Source of the DNA: Bin55 sp965205545
GTDB taxonomy: Bacteria; Pseudomonadota; Gammaproteobacteria; Pseudomonadales; Azotimanducaceae
Length of the DNA stretch: 64,000 bases
Direction: 5' to 3'
Assembly (NCBI GenBank): GCA_965205545.1
Contig: OZ242170.1
Span: forward strand, 2,728,001-2,792,000
A model generated the notes under the pieces. The model was not told the origin of the DNA. It saw nothing but the letters and a program-made list of their open reading frames with translations, and made no database searches. A program made the position numbers and the translations under genes. This document shows, piece after piece, positions 54,571-64,000 of the stretch; position 1 is the stretch's first letter; every line of letters begins with the position of its first letter.

Positions 54571-56285
54571 GTTTTCTCAATCTTTCCCCACTTGCGATCG
54601 GAATTGGTTTGCTTGCCATTGCCGGAGCTCTTTTCCTGCTTCAGCAATTGCGCATCCGATATACCGAGCTTCCTGTAGCAACGACATTGTTTTGGGCCGC
54701 GGCGGTGCGAGAAGCGCCGGTACGAGTCCTTCGGCAGCGGTTCCGACATCTTTTGGCCTACCTATTGGTATTGCTTATTTGTTGGTTGCTTTGGATTGGC
54801 TTTGGTGGTCCGCTGTTCGGCGATCCAAGGACCGCGGGATTCAACATTCTTGTCATTGACGGTTCCGCACACGCTGCAACCGCCGATACGTTTGAGCAAT
54901 CGAAACGACAATTAATCAACGACGTCGGCAAATACGGACGCGATTCGCGCGAAGTGTTTCTCTCCGGGGCGCAAAACGTGCGCATTCTTGCAGCAGGCGA
55001 GGAAAAGCTTGTGCTCGAACGTAGATTGGATGAATTTGCGCCTGTACCCGGACGATCTACCATCGATGAGTTGCTGCGCCTGCTCCCACGCAACGACAAC
55101 TATCCAGACCAAGTCAACGTTGTAATTTACGGACGTGCGCCAGTGTCTCCAGAAGCGCTTGATCGTCTGCCCGAGGGCTATAGCGTGTCGAGGCGGTCGG
55201 AAGCGGATGCTGAGATTGCAAATCGAGGCATTGTGGCACTCGGAATCGGCGAGGCAGTATCTGGTGACTGGGATAAAGTGGATGTGTTGTTCCGAATCCT
55301 CACCTCGACCGAAGATTTAGGGATAGATGTCGCCGACTTGCAAGTGAAAAGCGGTGATAAAGAAATCTCGGCTGACGAGATTGAAGCTCTATCGGGCAAC
55401 GAGTTCAGGATTCGCGACGTGGTTGCGGACGGGTCTACGTTCGAGGTGAGGATTCGTGAGCCTGACGACATGGAGTTCGACAACGTCGCACAAGTCAGCT
55501 TGCCTGCCAAGGAACGCATTCAAGTCATGGTGGGGAGCGGAGTGGCCAGTTCCATTACGCGGGCCTTGGAGTCTGACGGAGGCATAGAGGTTGTTGGATC
55601 TGGAGGAAGCGTTGCAATTCTCGGCTCCAGCGATGAGGTTACGACCGTGCCTTACTTGCGTACGGTTCCAATAAGCGCGCAGGACCGCGCTTTCGTAATC
55701 GGCTACACGGGTGATGTCGATGCTAACGAAGCCTTGCATCAAAGCGTCGCGAACCTAGGTCTTTCGCAAATCGACGCGGTTTCGCTTGCCACGGACTTTG
55801 GGCACGAAATCGGGGTCAAACTAGAAGTTGGCGATGTTCAGCATGTTTCCGTATGGGAGGACTTGGTCGGGGAGCAATTTAATTTCAAGGACAGCATGAG
55901 CTTTCCATTGTTCATTTCAAAGTCCGTCCGATATCTTGCGAATCAAGACCCGTGGTATGCGTACTTGGCGGCTGGACGCCAACCAATTGAACAGACTTCG
56001 GGATCCTCACTAGCGAGTACAGACCTGCTGGCGGAATATGCCGTTGGGGCATCCTACGTTCGCAACGAAGCTGGCGCTCTCGTGTTGGAGGATGGAAACG
56101 CATTGCAAGTGTCGCTGCTAGATCCATCTGCGGCACTTCCCAGAGGTGAGCTAGGCCTAACGGGCTCATCATTGGAAATAACTAGTGCTCAGAGTGCTTG
56201 GGGATTGGTGACATGGCTAATCCTCCTGGCTTTGGTCCTGCTTGGATTGGAATGGTATCTGTACCAGCGAGGAATGATGCCCTAA
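54567..56285 (+). CDS. BatA-like membrane protein of the MoxR/VWA operon
   Basis: A 572-residue protein with two N-terminal membrane spans (IGIGLLAIAGALFLLQQL and LLAYLLVLLICWLLWIGF), the BatA-type aerotolerance N-terminus, then a long periplasmic or cytoplasmic region with a VWA-like beginning (NILVIDGSAHAATADTFEQSK) whose metal site is not canonical, and a C-terminal span (LVTWLILLALVLLGLEWYLY). Start overlaps the DUF58 stop (ATGA); its TAA overlaps the ATG of the next gene (TAATG), so all three genes are coupled in translation. Confidence 0.85.
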   Translation: MSFLNLSPLAIGIGLLAIAGALFLLQQLRIRYTELPVATTLFWAAAVREAPVRVLRQRFRHLLAYLLVLLICWLLWIGFGGPLFGDPRTAGFNILVIDGSAHAATADTFEQSKRQLINDVGKYGRDSREVFLSGAQNVRILAAGEEKLVLERRLDEFAPVPGRSTIDELLRLLPRNDNYPDQVNVVIYGRAPVSPEALDRLPEGYSVSRRSEADAEIANRGIVALGIGEAVSGDWDKVDVLFRILTSTEDLGIDVADLQVKSGDKEISADEIEALSGNEFRIRDVVADGSTFEVRIREPDDMEFDNVAQVSLPAKERIQVMVGSGVASSITRALESDGGIEVVGSGGSVAILGSSDEVTTVPYLRTVPISAQDRAFVIGYTGDVDANEALHQSVANLGLSQIDAVSLATDFGHEIGVKLEVGDVQHVSVWEDLVGEQFNFKDSMSFPLFISKSVRYLANQDPWYAYLAAGRQPIEQTSGSSLASTDLLAEYAVGASYVRNEAGALVLEDGNALQVSLLDPSAALPRGELGLTGSSLEITSAQSAWGLVTWLILLALVLLGLEWYLYQRGMMP

Positions 56286-58777
56286 TGGAACTTTCATTCA
56301 ACTATCCCCTCTTCGCGATTCTTGTGGTGGCAGTGCCTCTTGTTTGGTTCTTTCCCAGTCGACCAAGGCAAGTTTGGCATGGAGTGATTAGAACCTTGGT
56401 TCTCGTGGCATTGGTTGTAGGACTCATGCAACCGGTCGCCGTTTCCAACCTATCGAACAAGCATTACGTCGTAGTACTTGATCAATCCGAAAGTTTGTCG
56501 GAGGAGAAAAGGGAGCAGGCCGTCGAGCTAGCGAGACAAGCCATCGAGCAATTTAGCAAAGAAGGCTCAGTGAGCGTTGTACAGCTTGGAGGCGAAGAAC
56601 AAATAGTTGCCTCTCGCAATCCCATTCAAATCAGTGCGAACGGCAAGTCTCCGCTGGGCGACGCGCTCGAACTTGCTGCACAATCCATTCCCTTCGGTGT
56701 GAGTGGCTCTGTGACGATTGTTTCCGATGGTCTGTCAACGGATCGGCATTGGGGCCGGGCCGTGAGTCATCTCACCGAACGCGGGATTCCCGTTCACAAT
56801 CTAAGAATCGATCCGACTCCGGATGTTTACATTAGCGATGTCCGATCAACAAGCGTACGTCCTGGAGAAAAGGTAACCCTAATCGTTGAGGTTATTGGAA
56901 CTGCCAATGACTTGGTCGTGACTGCAGTTCACGATGACGAAGTACTCGCGCAGCAAGAGGCCGTGGAGAGCGAAGACCGTTCACTTGTAGAACTGGAATT
57001 CAAGGCCGACGAACCAGGCTTCATGGAAGTGCTGGTCGACGTAATGTCGTCTGAAAACTACGACAATGACCCTACAAATAATCAATGGCGGCACGTAGTT
57101 GCCGTGCAGGATCCGGTCGGCGTGTTGTACTTGGGCGATCGTCAGTCGGATGCGGCGGGACAGTTGACGCGCCTACTTGGCGCTGGCTTCAAACTGGAAG
57201 CTCCTACTCCCACCTCTCTTACCGACGACATCGACCTGTCTAACTATGATGTTGTAATGATTGACGATGCACCGTCGAGCTCTATTGCGGAGAGCGTACA
57301 AAATAACATTGTCAATGCTGTTCGCGACGAAGGGTTGGGTCTTCTTCATAGTGGCGGGGAAGCGGCCTTTGGAGATGGTGGCTACCACGACTCCCCCATC
57401 ACTGATCTACTACCAATTGAAATACCCGGAGATCAGGACAAGATTGATCCAAGTGTGGGGTTGGCCATCATCTTGGATACTTCGGGGTCCATGGCAGGTT
57501 CGCGCATTGAACTTGCAAAGCACATCGCACGAATTGCTGTCCGCCGAATGCAACCCCATGATCGTATTGGGATCGTGGAGTTCTACGGCAATAAGCATTG
57601 GGCGGTGCCTATGCAGCCAGCGACAAACAAGATCGAAATCGACCGGGCCATTGGTCGAATGAAAGCAATTGGCGGAACGATCCTTTATCCAGCTATACAG
57701 GAAGCTTACTATGGATTGCAGAACGTCAACACGCGGTTTAAGCACATAGTTCTCATTACAGACGCTGGGGTGGAGCCTTCGCCCTACGAGACTCTAACAC
57801 GTAGCATAAACCGTGACCGAATTTCCGTGTCCACCATATTGGTTGGTCAAGGCGGACACAATCTAATCATGTCTGACATTGCCAATTGGGGTGGTGGCAG
57901 ATTCTATTCCGTTGGAAATCAGTTTCAGTTGGTCGAACTGATCTTCAAGCAGTCCTCAACCAAGAAATCTCCCATGTACAAGAGGGGATCTTTCGAATTG
58001 GAGACTAGTCGCGGCCAAGGATGGTGGGGCGACATCAACCAAGAGGAGATTCCATCGCTAAATGGCTATGTCGAAGTGCAATCTCGCGACGGAGCAGAAG
58101 TTCTTGTCGAGGTAACCGGAACAGACCATCCGGTACTGGCTAGTTGGCGCTATGGATTGGGACGAGTAAGTGCACTGATGACTGAACCGGTAGGGGAAGG
58201 CACGCGCACTTGGGCAAATTGGGAAGAGTATCCGGAGTTCTTGGGTCGCATGCTCCGTAAGACGGCTTCTGAAGTCGGCGATTTCGAATTCGACACTCGC
58301 CGACGATTTGGAACCACTACTGTCATCGCGAATCGAGTTTCACTGGACGAGACGATTAAGCCCGAAGCTCATTTGCTGCACCTTGATTCGACGCACGTGG
58401 ATGAGACTCAGCATTCCTTCGTTGAGACAGCACCAGGACTTTTCGAACTGGACTTGTTCTCGAATTCGGATGAGGATCTCTACGTTGGAATTAGCAACAA
58501 TGTCAACGATTCAGTCTGGCGAACCGTCAGTTTGTCCAGTTCGGACGAAGTTGACGAGAACCAGGTTGATCCCTTCGACGCGCTTGACTTGGCGGAATTG
58601 TCAAATGCGACGGGCGGCATAACTCTCGACGACCTTGAAACCTCAGTTTCCCTAGCGGGCGTGAGTACGGGAGAACTTTCCTTTGTTGTAATTCAAATCT
58701 GGCCTTGGCTCTTGCTTCTAGCCCTCCTGATCTATCTTGGCGACATTCTCTATCGTCGCTGGCCGCGTGGAAGCTAA
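56285..58777 (+). CDS. VWA-domain membrane protein with glutamine-amidotransferase-like insert
   Basis: An 830-residue protein. Two spans at the start (residues ~5-50), a first VWA-like domain (VVVLDQSESLSEEKREQA), a beta-rich section, then a class-I glutamine-amidotransferase-like fold (VGVLYLGDRQSDAAGQL...IDLSNYDVVMIDD...GLGLLHSGGEAAFG), and a full VWA domain with intact MIDAS motif LDTSGSMAGS (~residues 396-405). A last span (IWPWLLLLALLIYLGDILY) sits near the end. The ATG at 56285 overlaps the upstream stop; the frame remains open further upstream but within the previous gene. Likely a partner of MoxR. Confidence 0.88.
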   Translation: MELSFNYPLFAILVVAVPLVWFFPSRPRQVWHGVIRTLVLVALVVGLMQPVAVSNLSNKHYVVVLDQSESLSEEKREQAVELARQAIEQFSKEGSVSVVQLGGEEQIVASRNPIQISANGKSPLGDALELAAQSIPFGVSGSVTIVSDGLSTDRHWGRAVSHLTERGIPVHNLRIDPTPDVYISDVRSTSVRPGEKVTLIVEVIGTANDLVVTAVHDDEVLAQQEAVESEDRSLVELEFKADEPGFMEVLVDVMSSENYDNDPTNNQWRHVVAVQDPVGVLYLGDRQSDAAGQLTRLLGAGFKLEAPTPTSLTDDIDLSNYDVVMIDDAPSSSIAESVQNNIVNAVRDEGLGLLHSGGEAAFGDGGYHDSPITDLLPIEIPGDQDKIDPSVGLAIILDTSGSMAGSRIELAKHIARIAVRRMQPHDRIGIVEFYGNKHWAVPMQPATNKIEIDRAIGRMKAIGGTILYPAIQEAYYGLQNVNTRFKHIVLITDAGVEPSPYETLTRSINRDRISVSTILVGQGGHNLIMSDIANWGGGRFYSVGNQFQLVELIFKQSSTKKSPMYKRGSFELETSRGQGWWGDINQEEIPSLNGYVEVQSRDGAEVLVEVTGTDHPVLASWRYGLGRVSALMTEPVGEGTRTWANWEEYPEFLGRMLRKTASEVGDFEFDTRRRFGTTTVIANRVSLDETIKPEAHLLHLDSTHVDETQHSFVETAPGLFELDLFSNSDEDLYVGISNNVNDSVWRTVSLSSSDEVDENQVDPFDALDLAELSNATGGITLDDLETSVSLAGVSTGELSFVVIQIWPWLLLLALLIYLGDILYRRWPRGS

Positions 58778-58805
58778 ACCCTCTTAAATCAACCTCTTTC
58801 AACCT

Positions 58806-61800
58806 ATGAATAGTCCATTCCGAAGGCTCGCATGGATACATGCGACATTTTTGATGCTGTCCGCACCGCTTGCGTTGTCGGAGGAGGATCCGACGGTACT
58901 GCTGTTGGATTCGAACGCGGGTCCGGGTCGTCTGGACGTGGGTCTTGTGGATCGGGTTCACGATCACTGGGTTCTGGAGCGGGAGAGTCTGGAGGGGGCG
59001 CTGCTGGCGTTCGAGGAGGCGGGCCGAGACGAGTCGCGGCCGGCGCTGGAGCGGGCGAAGTCGCATCTGACGCGGTCGCACCTGCACTGGCAGCACGGGG
59101 ACCGGGAGGGCGCGCTGCTGGCGGTTGACGAGGGTCTTGTTCTGGAGGAGACGGTGGACGGTCTGCTCTTGAAGGCGCGGCTGCTGGACGCGGGTGGCGA
59201 CGAGTCGGGCGCGGTGGAGTGGTACCGGAGGGTTCTGGAGTCGACGGACCGGCCGGAGGAGCGGGAGTTCGTTCGGATCCGGCTGGCGATGATCGAGGTG
59301 GACGGTCGCAACGTGGAGGCGCTGGTGGGTCTGGCGGGGGGTCGGGACCAGGGGTTCAGGAACCGGGCGGCGATCACGCTGGCGGTTCTGGGGCATCCGG
59401 GCCGGGCGCTGGAGCTGTACCGTCCGGACGAGGGTTCGGAGCGCTACTTCCGGCAGCTGGTTCGGGTTGCGGAGTGGGCGCTGAAGGCGGGCGACCACGG
59501 GACGGCGCGGGATCACGCGTGGCGGGCGTACGACGCGACGGATCTCCGGTTCGACGCCTTGTACGCGCTGACGCTGGTGGACGAGTCGTACCGGTCGGCG
59601 GGGGAGCTGGACGCGCTGGTGTCGGAGCTGGAGTCGCGGGGTGTGGAGAACGAGGATCTGCTGCATTTGCGGATCGACCTTCTGATTGATCTGGAGCGCT
59701 ACGACGACGCGATCGAGCTGTACCGGGGGATGGCGTGGGACGAGTCGGACGTGGAGGCGCGTCTTCGTCTGATCGGCATCTACGACACGGCGGGGAAGAC
59801 GTCGGAGATGGTGGCGGAGTACGAGCGGCTGATCGAGTCGGAGCCGTGGGTGGTTCAGTGGTACGCGGGGCTGGCGACGCACTACATCAACGTGGCGGAG
59901 CCGGATCGGGCTCTGGAGGTGTGGGAGCGTTTCGAGTCGCGCAACCGGGACCGGGTGGAGGTTCTGGTGCTGGGCGGCGAGCGGATGAACCAGATGGGCT
60001 ACGAGCCGGAGGCGTTGGCGATGCTGGGTCGCCATGCGGCGGCGCACGGTCCGAGCGTGTACGGCAACGTGTTTCTGTTCGAGACGCACTATGCGCGGGG
60101 ACGGGAGACGGAGGCGGAGCGGGCGCTGGAGGAGCTGCGGGAGTGGCTGCCGTCGGATTCGAGCGATCTGCGGGCGGTGGCGGACGGCTTCGAGCGTCTG
60201 CGTCGCCACGAGCGGGCGCTGGAGGTGTACGAGGCGATCAAGGCGCACGAGGGCGGGCTGGGCTACGACGACCGGACGCGTCTGGCGTGGCTGCACAGCG
60301 TGGTGGGCAACAAGGAGGTGGCGCTGGACCTGTGGCAGGAGATATGGGTGGAGGAGGACGCGCCGGCGCGCCGCAGCTTCGCGGAGAGCCAGTTCCTGCT
60401 GATTGCGGCGGAGCTGAACGTGCTGGCGGATCTGGCGGTGGATCTGGAGACGAAGCTGTACGCGGGGACGGCGGACCGCAACGAGATGAACCTGCTGGTG
60501 CGGATCTACACCGAGGTGGGGGACGCGTTCTCGGCGGAGGAGATCGTCAAGGAGTTCGCGCGCAACACGGAGATGCCGCCGGTGGACCGTCTTCGCCAGC
60601 TGGGGCTGGTGTATCTGCAGCTGCAGGAGTACTCGAAGTACGACGAGGTGCTTCGGGAGCTGGAGCGGATCGACCCGGAGAACCGGATCGAGCACATCCA
60701 GAACATCGTGCTGAACCTTCTGGCGTTCGATCTGGCGCAGGGCACCAGCGAGCGCTACGCGGACATCCAGCACTGGCTGGAGGAGCTGCGGCGCTACGAC
60801 GCGGAGGCGGTGAGCGGCGAGTTCGAGGCGAGCGTGCTGTCGATGGGGGGCTTCTCGGAGGAGGCGATCGAGAGCTACCGGCGGGCGCTGATCGAGCAGC
60901 CGGCGCACAGCGACAACCTGCTGCTGCTGGCGGACCTGATGAAGGAGGACGACCGCACGATGGAGGCGGTGGCGCTGCTGCAGTACGTGGCGGAGCACGC
61001 GGCGGCGGAGGACGACAACGAGTTCGTGGTGGCCGTGGACGGGATCATCAACATGGTGGGCCAGCGTCAGTTCTTCGAGCAGCTGCCGCCGGAGGTCGAG
61101 GCGGTGTTCCGCTGGACGCACCGGGTGATCCTGGAGCGGATCACGGCGCGGGAGGGCAAGTTCTACCTGTACACGCTGCTGTCGGAGATCGCGCAGGAGA
61201 CGAACGACCGGGAGGGGGAGTTCGCGGCGATGGAGAACTCGGTGTCGCAGGCGGGCATCCGCCGGCTGGCGGTGCTGCGGGAGATCGTGACGATGGCGAC
61301 GCCGAACGCGGGCTTCTTCTCGATGTACCAGAACGAGGGCGACCCGGAGCGTCAGCTGACGTACGGAAGGAGACTGATCGGCCTTCGCCAGCAGCTGCCG
61401 CCGGAGGTGTACATCAGCGTCGCGAAGACGCTGCTGGACCAGGGGGACACGATCGGGGCGGAGAAGTCGCTGTCGCTGGTTCGTGACATCACGGGCCAGA
61501 TCGACGTGACGAAGACGAAGGGCGACCTGTTCCTGGCGGCCGGCTACGGCAAGCGGGCGCTGGCGGCGTACAGCCAGGCGCTGGCGGTGAACCGGGAGAG
61601 CCTGGAGCTGCAGTTCAAGACGGCGGCGCTGCGCGAGGGCAACGGCCAGCTGGAGGTGGCGAACGCGCTGTACGCCAGCGCGCTGACCAAGGTGATGCAG
61701 GGGCTCCCCGCCGCGCTGCAGGCCGCGCCGCCCGACCAGGGGAGTTCGCCACAATTTGTAACCATGATTGTTTCCTCGTCCTCGCGCGTCAACACGGACG

Positions 61801-64000
61801 TGACCCGCGACTATCGGACCTACTACGACATCCTGATGCAGGGGCTGATCGCGACCTGGCCCGAGTCGGAGGAGAGGGCGGCCCAGCGCCTCGACGGCTT
61901 CGTCGCCATGTTCGAGGACGAGCTCGCCAAGGTCGTGGAGCTGATGGCGGAGGAAGCCACCGAAACAAGCGAGCAGGATCGCGGAGAAGAGGCAGTACAA
62001 CAGCCAGCACAACTGTCAAGATTTGCCCGGCTGAACCATCTAGCAAAGTTAATGCGTCGTTTGTGTTCGGCAACCGGGCACACGACTGCCTCGAATCGCG
62101 CTGACCGAGCACTTGCTCAGCACTTCGCCAAAGACGAGACATTCACAGAGGAACTTCGCCGCCACTATGAAAACGTTGGAGTAAATCCGGACTCTGCCCT
62201 GTCCGAGCTCATGGAGGACATCAAACCGGAGGCGATGCCTGACGGTATGACACGAATCGAGTTGGAGCTGGATCGTGCCATTGAGCAAAAGCAAGTGGAA
62301 AAGATCGTGCGTCTTACAGGAATCACTGAGCTTTCGCAGCCCCTTGAGCGCATGCTGCGTGGCTACATAAGTGAAGGAAACTATCAGACCGCGTTACGAT
62401 TTGCATCGGTGGTTCTCGACGAGAACGACTACAGGAGACTGTTGAACACAGCGGCTCCTCTGCTGCAAGAAGACCCTGGCGATCTAATAGGTCTGATCTT
62501 TGATGACCCCGAAATTGCCTTGGAGATTGAAGAAAAAGTCGACACGCGACTGGCGACCATAGATAAGACGTTCTTGCGAGATTCTGACGTCCAAGCACTA
62601 CTTCAGCGAAATCTCTTCAACATATCCAACTTGTGGCACTACGTCAAGCAACAGGACGATGTGGCTGAGTTGATATCGTTGTTTGAACACTTCGTCGATA
62701 CGTTCAGAAACAACCAATTATCCATGTCGCTTGATCTATTTCAGTTGCATGGCGACATGCTGAGAATTCCCCTTGATGAAGCCCTCCAGCAACGCGTTGA
62801 GGAAATTACGAAGAATCTTATGGGGAAGGTAGATTGGCAGGACGAGTTTCTAAGCACCTATGCCCAAGGAATGGTATTCAACTTTAATGTGGATCCTACT
62901 AACGTCGATGCGTTTTTCCGCATAGTTGCCAACTATCAGTCAGAAGCTTCTGAACCTGATGAAACGGTGGCACTGCTCAGAGATTTCTACGACGGCAACA
63001 AACTGAAAGCTTTCGCGGCATTGGTGGAAAGGTATGACCGCGATCCAATCTTTGCCTTCTATTCTGGTGACCCGATATTCACTGTTCTCAAGGATCAATA
63101 CGAAGATTTCATAGATCAAATCCGAAGAGGCTCCATAGACGATATCGAGGCTGCGAAGAAGGTCTTGACACTCACACCGTATTTTGGAGTAGACGACGAC
63201 ATTGCGATAGATGACGCAGAAAGGTTGGAACTTCTTGAAGAGCTCATGGAACGCGTACCTGCGGACACGGATCTAGTTCTGCAGGCTTCCGGTGCCGCCA
63301 TTGCTACAAACAAGCTTGACCGTTTGGAATCACTTGTAGGCTCCTACTATGAGATCGACAATTCCGATGAGTTCATTCGTATGGCCCACTATTTGACATT
63401 GCTCAACAATGAGAGATACGGTGAGGCGCTGGCAGTTGCCCTTGATGGAGGCCCCGATCTTCGCGACCAGAATATTCGCGATGAGATTTTTGAACGAAAT
63501 GACGCGGAGCCCATATTGGAGGACTTCAGCAATGCGTCGAGCATTCTCAAAGCTGTAAGGGACGGAGGACTAGACATTGGGGAGTTTCGTGCTAGTGTGG
63601 TTTTTACCTCTGGACTATTACCTGAAGGTTTGGAAGCCATGATTGAGCGACTGCAGGAAGTTGTCGCCAGCGACAACTTGGACCCGGACGACGTCCCGTT
63701 GCTCCTGCGTTCGCTTTGGCGCGGCGCACAAGCTACCAGCATAGACGATGCGAGGGGCAGCTTCTATGGAAGACGCAACTTCACTCCGCTGCTGCTTCAG
63801 TGGCCGAGTAAAGGCAAGCCCGATCCAAATCTCTTGTACAGTTCGATTGGAGTGATTTTGGCAGGCGCAGCAACTACCTTGGACGAGTCTACTTCTTCAG
63901 AGGTAGACGCGGAACCGACGCTAATCGAACTGCTGATGGCTAAAGCTCCTTTAGGAAAGGAGCTGGAACAGATTCTCTTGGCTCTAACTCCTAGCGAGCG
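58806..64000 (+). CDS. Giant exported tetratricopeptide-repeat protein, truncated by window end
   Basis: The frame is open from ATG 58806 to the last base, at least 1,731 residues. It begins with a signal peptide (MNSPFRRLAWIHATFLMLSAPLALS) and continues as helical repeats with TPR-type text, such as HWQHGDREGALLAVDEGL, ARLLDAGGDESGAVEWYRRVL and LGQPERALE-like segments. It follows the VWA gene by 28 bp; TPR proteins (BatC/BatE) close classic Bat operons, although never this large. Codon use changes abruptly inside the gene (see separate feature), with the frame maintained. An antisense open frame of over 1,100 codons is a by-product of that composition. No enzymatic domain seen. Confidence 0.85.
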   Translation, partial: MNSPFRRLAWIHATFLMLSAPLALSEEDPTVLLLDSNAGPGRLDVGLVDRVHDHWVLERESLEGALLAFEEAGRDESRPALERAKSHLTRSHLHWQHGDREGALLAVDEGLVLEETVDGLLLKARLLDAGGDESGAVEWYRRVLESTDRPEEREFVRIRLAMIEVDGRNVEALVGLAGGRDQGFRNRAAITLAVLGHPGRALELYRPDEGSERYFRQLVRVAEWALKAGDHGTARDHAWRAYDATDLRFDALYALTLVDESYRSAGELDALVSELESRGVENEDLLHLRIDLLIDLERYDDAIELYRGMAWDESDVEARLRLIGIYDTAGKTSEMVAEYERLIESEPWVVQWYAGLATHYINVAEPDRALEVWERFESRNRDRVEVLVLGGERMNQMGYEPEALAMLGRHAAAHGPSVYGNVFLFETHYARGRETEAERALEELREWLPSDSSDLRAVADGFERLRRHERALEVYEAIKAHEGGLGYDDRTRLAWLHSVVGNKEVALDLWQEIWVEEDAPARRSFAESQFLLIAAELNVLADLAVDLETKLYAGTADRNEMNLLVRIYTEVGDAFSAEEIVKEFARNTEMPPVDRLRQLGLVYLQLQEYSKYDEVLRELERIDPENRIEHIQNIVLNLLAFDLAQGTSERYADIQHWLEELRRYDAEAVSGEFEASVLSMGGFSEEAIESYRRALIEQPAHSDNLLLLADLMKEDDRTMEAVALLQYVAEHAAAEDDNEFVVAVDGIINMVGQRQFFEQLPPEVEAVFRWTHRVILERITAREGKFYLYTLLSEIAQETNDREGEFAAMENSVSQAGIRRLAVLREIVTMATPNAGFFSMYQNEGDPERQLTYGRRLIGLRQQLPPEVYISVAKTLLDQGDTIGAEKSLSLVRDITGQIDVTKTKGDLFLAAGYGKRALAAYSQALAVNRESLELQFKTAALREGNGQLEVANALYASALTKVMQGLPAALQAAPPDQGSSPQFVTMIVSSSSRVNTDVTRDYRTYYDILMQGLIATWPESEERAAQRLDGFVAMFEDELAKVVELMAEEATETSEQDRGEEAVQQPAQLSRFARLNHLAKLMRRLCSATGHTTASNRADRALAQHFAKDETFTEELRRHYENVGVNPDSALSELMEDIKPEAMPDGMTRIELELDRAIEQKQVEKIVRLTGITELSQPLERMLRGYISEGNYQTALRFASVVLDENDYRRLLNTAAPLLQEDPGDLIGLIFDDPEIALEIEEKVDTRLATIDKTFLRDSDVQALLQRNLFNISNLWHYVKQQDDVAELISLFEHFVDTFRNNQLSMSLDLFQLHGDMLRIPLDEALQQRVEEITKNLMGKVDWQDEFLSTYAQGMVFNFNVDPTNVDAFFRIVANYQSEASEPDETVALLRDFYDGNKLKAFAALVERYDRDPIFAFYSGDPIFTVLKDQYEDFIDQIRRGSIDDIEAAKKVLTLTPYFGVDDDIAIDDAERLELLEELMERVPADTDLVLQASGAAIATNKLDRLESLVGSYYEIDNSDEFIRMAHYLTLLNNERYGEALAVALDGGPDLRDQNIRDEIFERNDAEPILEDFSNASSILKAVRDGGLDIGEFRASVVFTSGLLPEGLEAMIERLQEVVASDNLDPDDVPLLLRSLWRGAQATSIDDARGSFYGRRNFTPLLLQWPSKGKPDPNLLYSSIGVILAGAATTLDESTSSEVDAEPTLIELLMAKAPLGKELEQILLALTPSE
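58880..61960 (+). other. Extreme GC/codon-usage island inside the giant TPR gene
   Basis: From about the 25th codon to nt ~61,960 nearly every codon ends in G or C. In the 20 codons around 59,041-59,100, 19 end in G/C and 16 of them in G; around 61,021-61,080 it is again 19 of 20. In the same gene around 63,001-63,060 only about 11 of 20 do. The first part favours GCG, CTG, GAG, CGG, TCG and ACG with occasional GGT/CTT/GTT; after ~61,780 it shifts to C-ending codons (GCC, ATC, ACC) and fades to normal near 61,970. The reading frame and helical-repeat character continue across both edges. Confidence 0.9.

Noticed and set aside
59735..61486. Plus-strand open frame of about 580 codons in a second register, very rich in Gly, Ala and Arg
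   Set aside because: Low-complexity product of the same GC-rich stretch; no protein-like pattern, while the register from 58806 is a coherent protein.
58527..62012. Minus-strand open frame of about 1,160 codons, rich in Arg, Leu, His and Gln
   Set aside because: It is the antisense shadow of the G/C-ending codons of the giant TPR gene: codons whose complement would be a stop are absent there. The sense frame has a signal peptide and TPR-like repeats and stays open beyond both ends of the island.
1..64000. CRISPR array or IS element
   Set aside because: I saw no regularly spaced short repeats and no transposase-like protein anywhere in the window; the only tandem repeat is the two-copy leader at 8515-8652.

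Overview
The window looks like a piece of a gammaproteobacterial chromosome of moderate GC, probably from an uncultivated lineage. This is inferred from gene content: an argJ–yacG–pilD neighbourhood, nadC beside ampD, a homodimeric (AceE-type) pyruvate dehydrogenase with AceF, CtaB, YajQ and an encoded-CCA tRNA-Thr. UGA is a normal stop for many genes here, so the genetic code is standard.

Layout. 1-4.5 kb: the 3' part of argJ, yacG, a short-chain dehydrogenase overlapping a sterol-reductase-like membrane enzyme, and pilD. 4.5 kb: tRNA-Thr(CGT). 5-8.5 kb: a giant ABC-2-type permease with a peptidase-M1-like exterior, preceded by a 72-bp tandem duplication in its leader. 8.9-15.3 kb: nadC and ampD (divergent), a ROK sugar kinase, aceE-aceF. 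15.3-23 kb: accessory enzymes (SDR, two phytanoyl-CoA-dioxygenase-like proteins) and a second giant permease. 23.5-27 kb: cobalamin adenosyltransferase, YajQ, a multi-TM protein, an exported redoxin whose active-site Cys codon is an in-frame TGA (probable selenoprotein), and an alpha/beta hydrolase.

27.1-39.3 kb: an F420 module. A luciferase-like F420 oxidoreductase gene is divergent from a tightly packed run: cyclopropane-fatty-acid synthase, oppA-oppB-oppC, F420:NADP reductase, cofE, cofD, cofC, cofGH and a metallo-beta-lactamase-fold protein. All known steps from FO synthesis to gamma-glutamylation are present. 39.4-45.6 kb: a sulfatase-superfamily enzyme, ctaB, and a sugar oxidoreductase/isomerase group.

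46-64 kb: a large MoxR/VWA locus. Three tandem exported paralogues combine a two-lobed retropepsin-like fold that lacks canonical catalytic DTG motifs with C-terminal helical/TPR-like repeats. The third copy is frameshifted. They are followed by a low-complexity membrane protein, a MoxR AAA+ ATPase, a DUF58 protein, two membrane-anchored VWA/BatA-like proteins, and an exported giant TPR protein running off the window. About 3 kb of that last gene switches in frame to an extreme G/C-ending codon usage unlike everything around it.

The observations I would follow first are the redoxin selenoprotein (with a bSECIS-like hairpin), the codon island inside the giant TPR gene, the triplicated pseudo-protease family attached to the MoxR locus, the complete F420 operon, and the duplicated leader with mini-ORFs upstream of the first giant permease.
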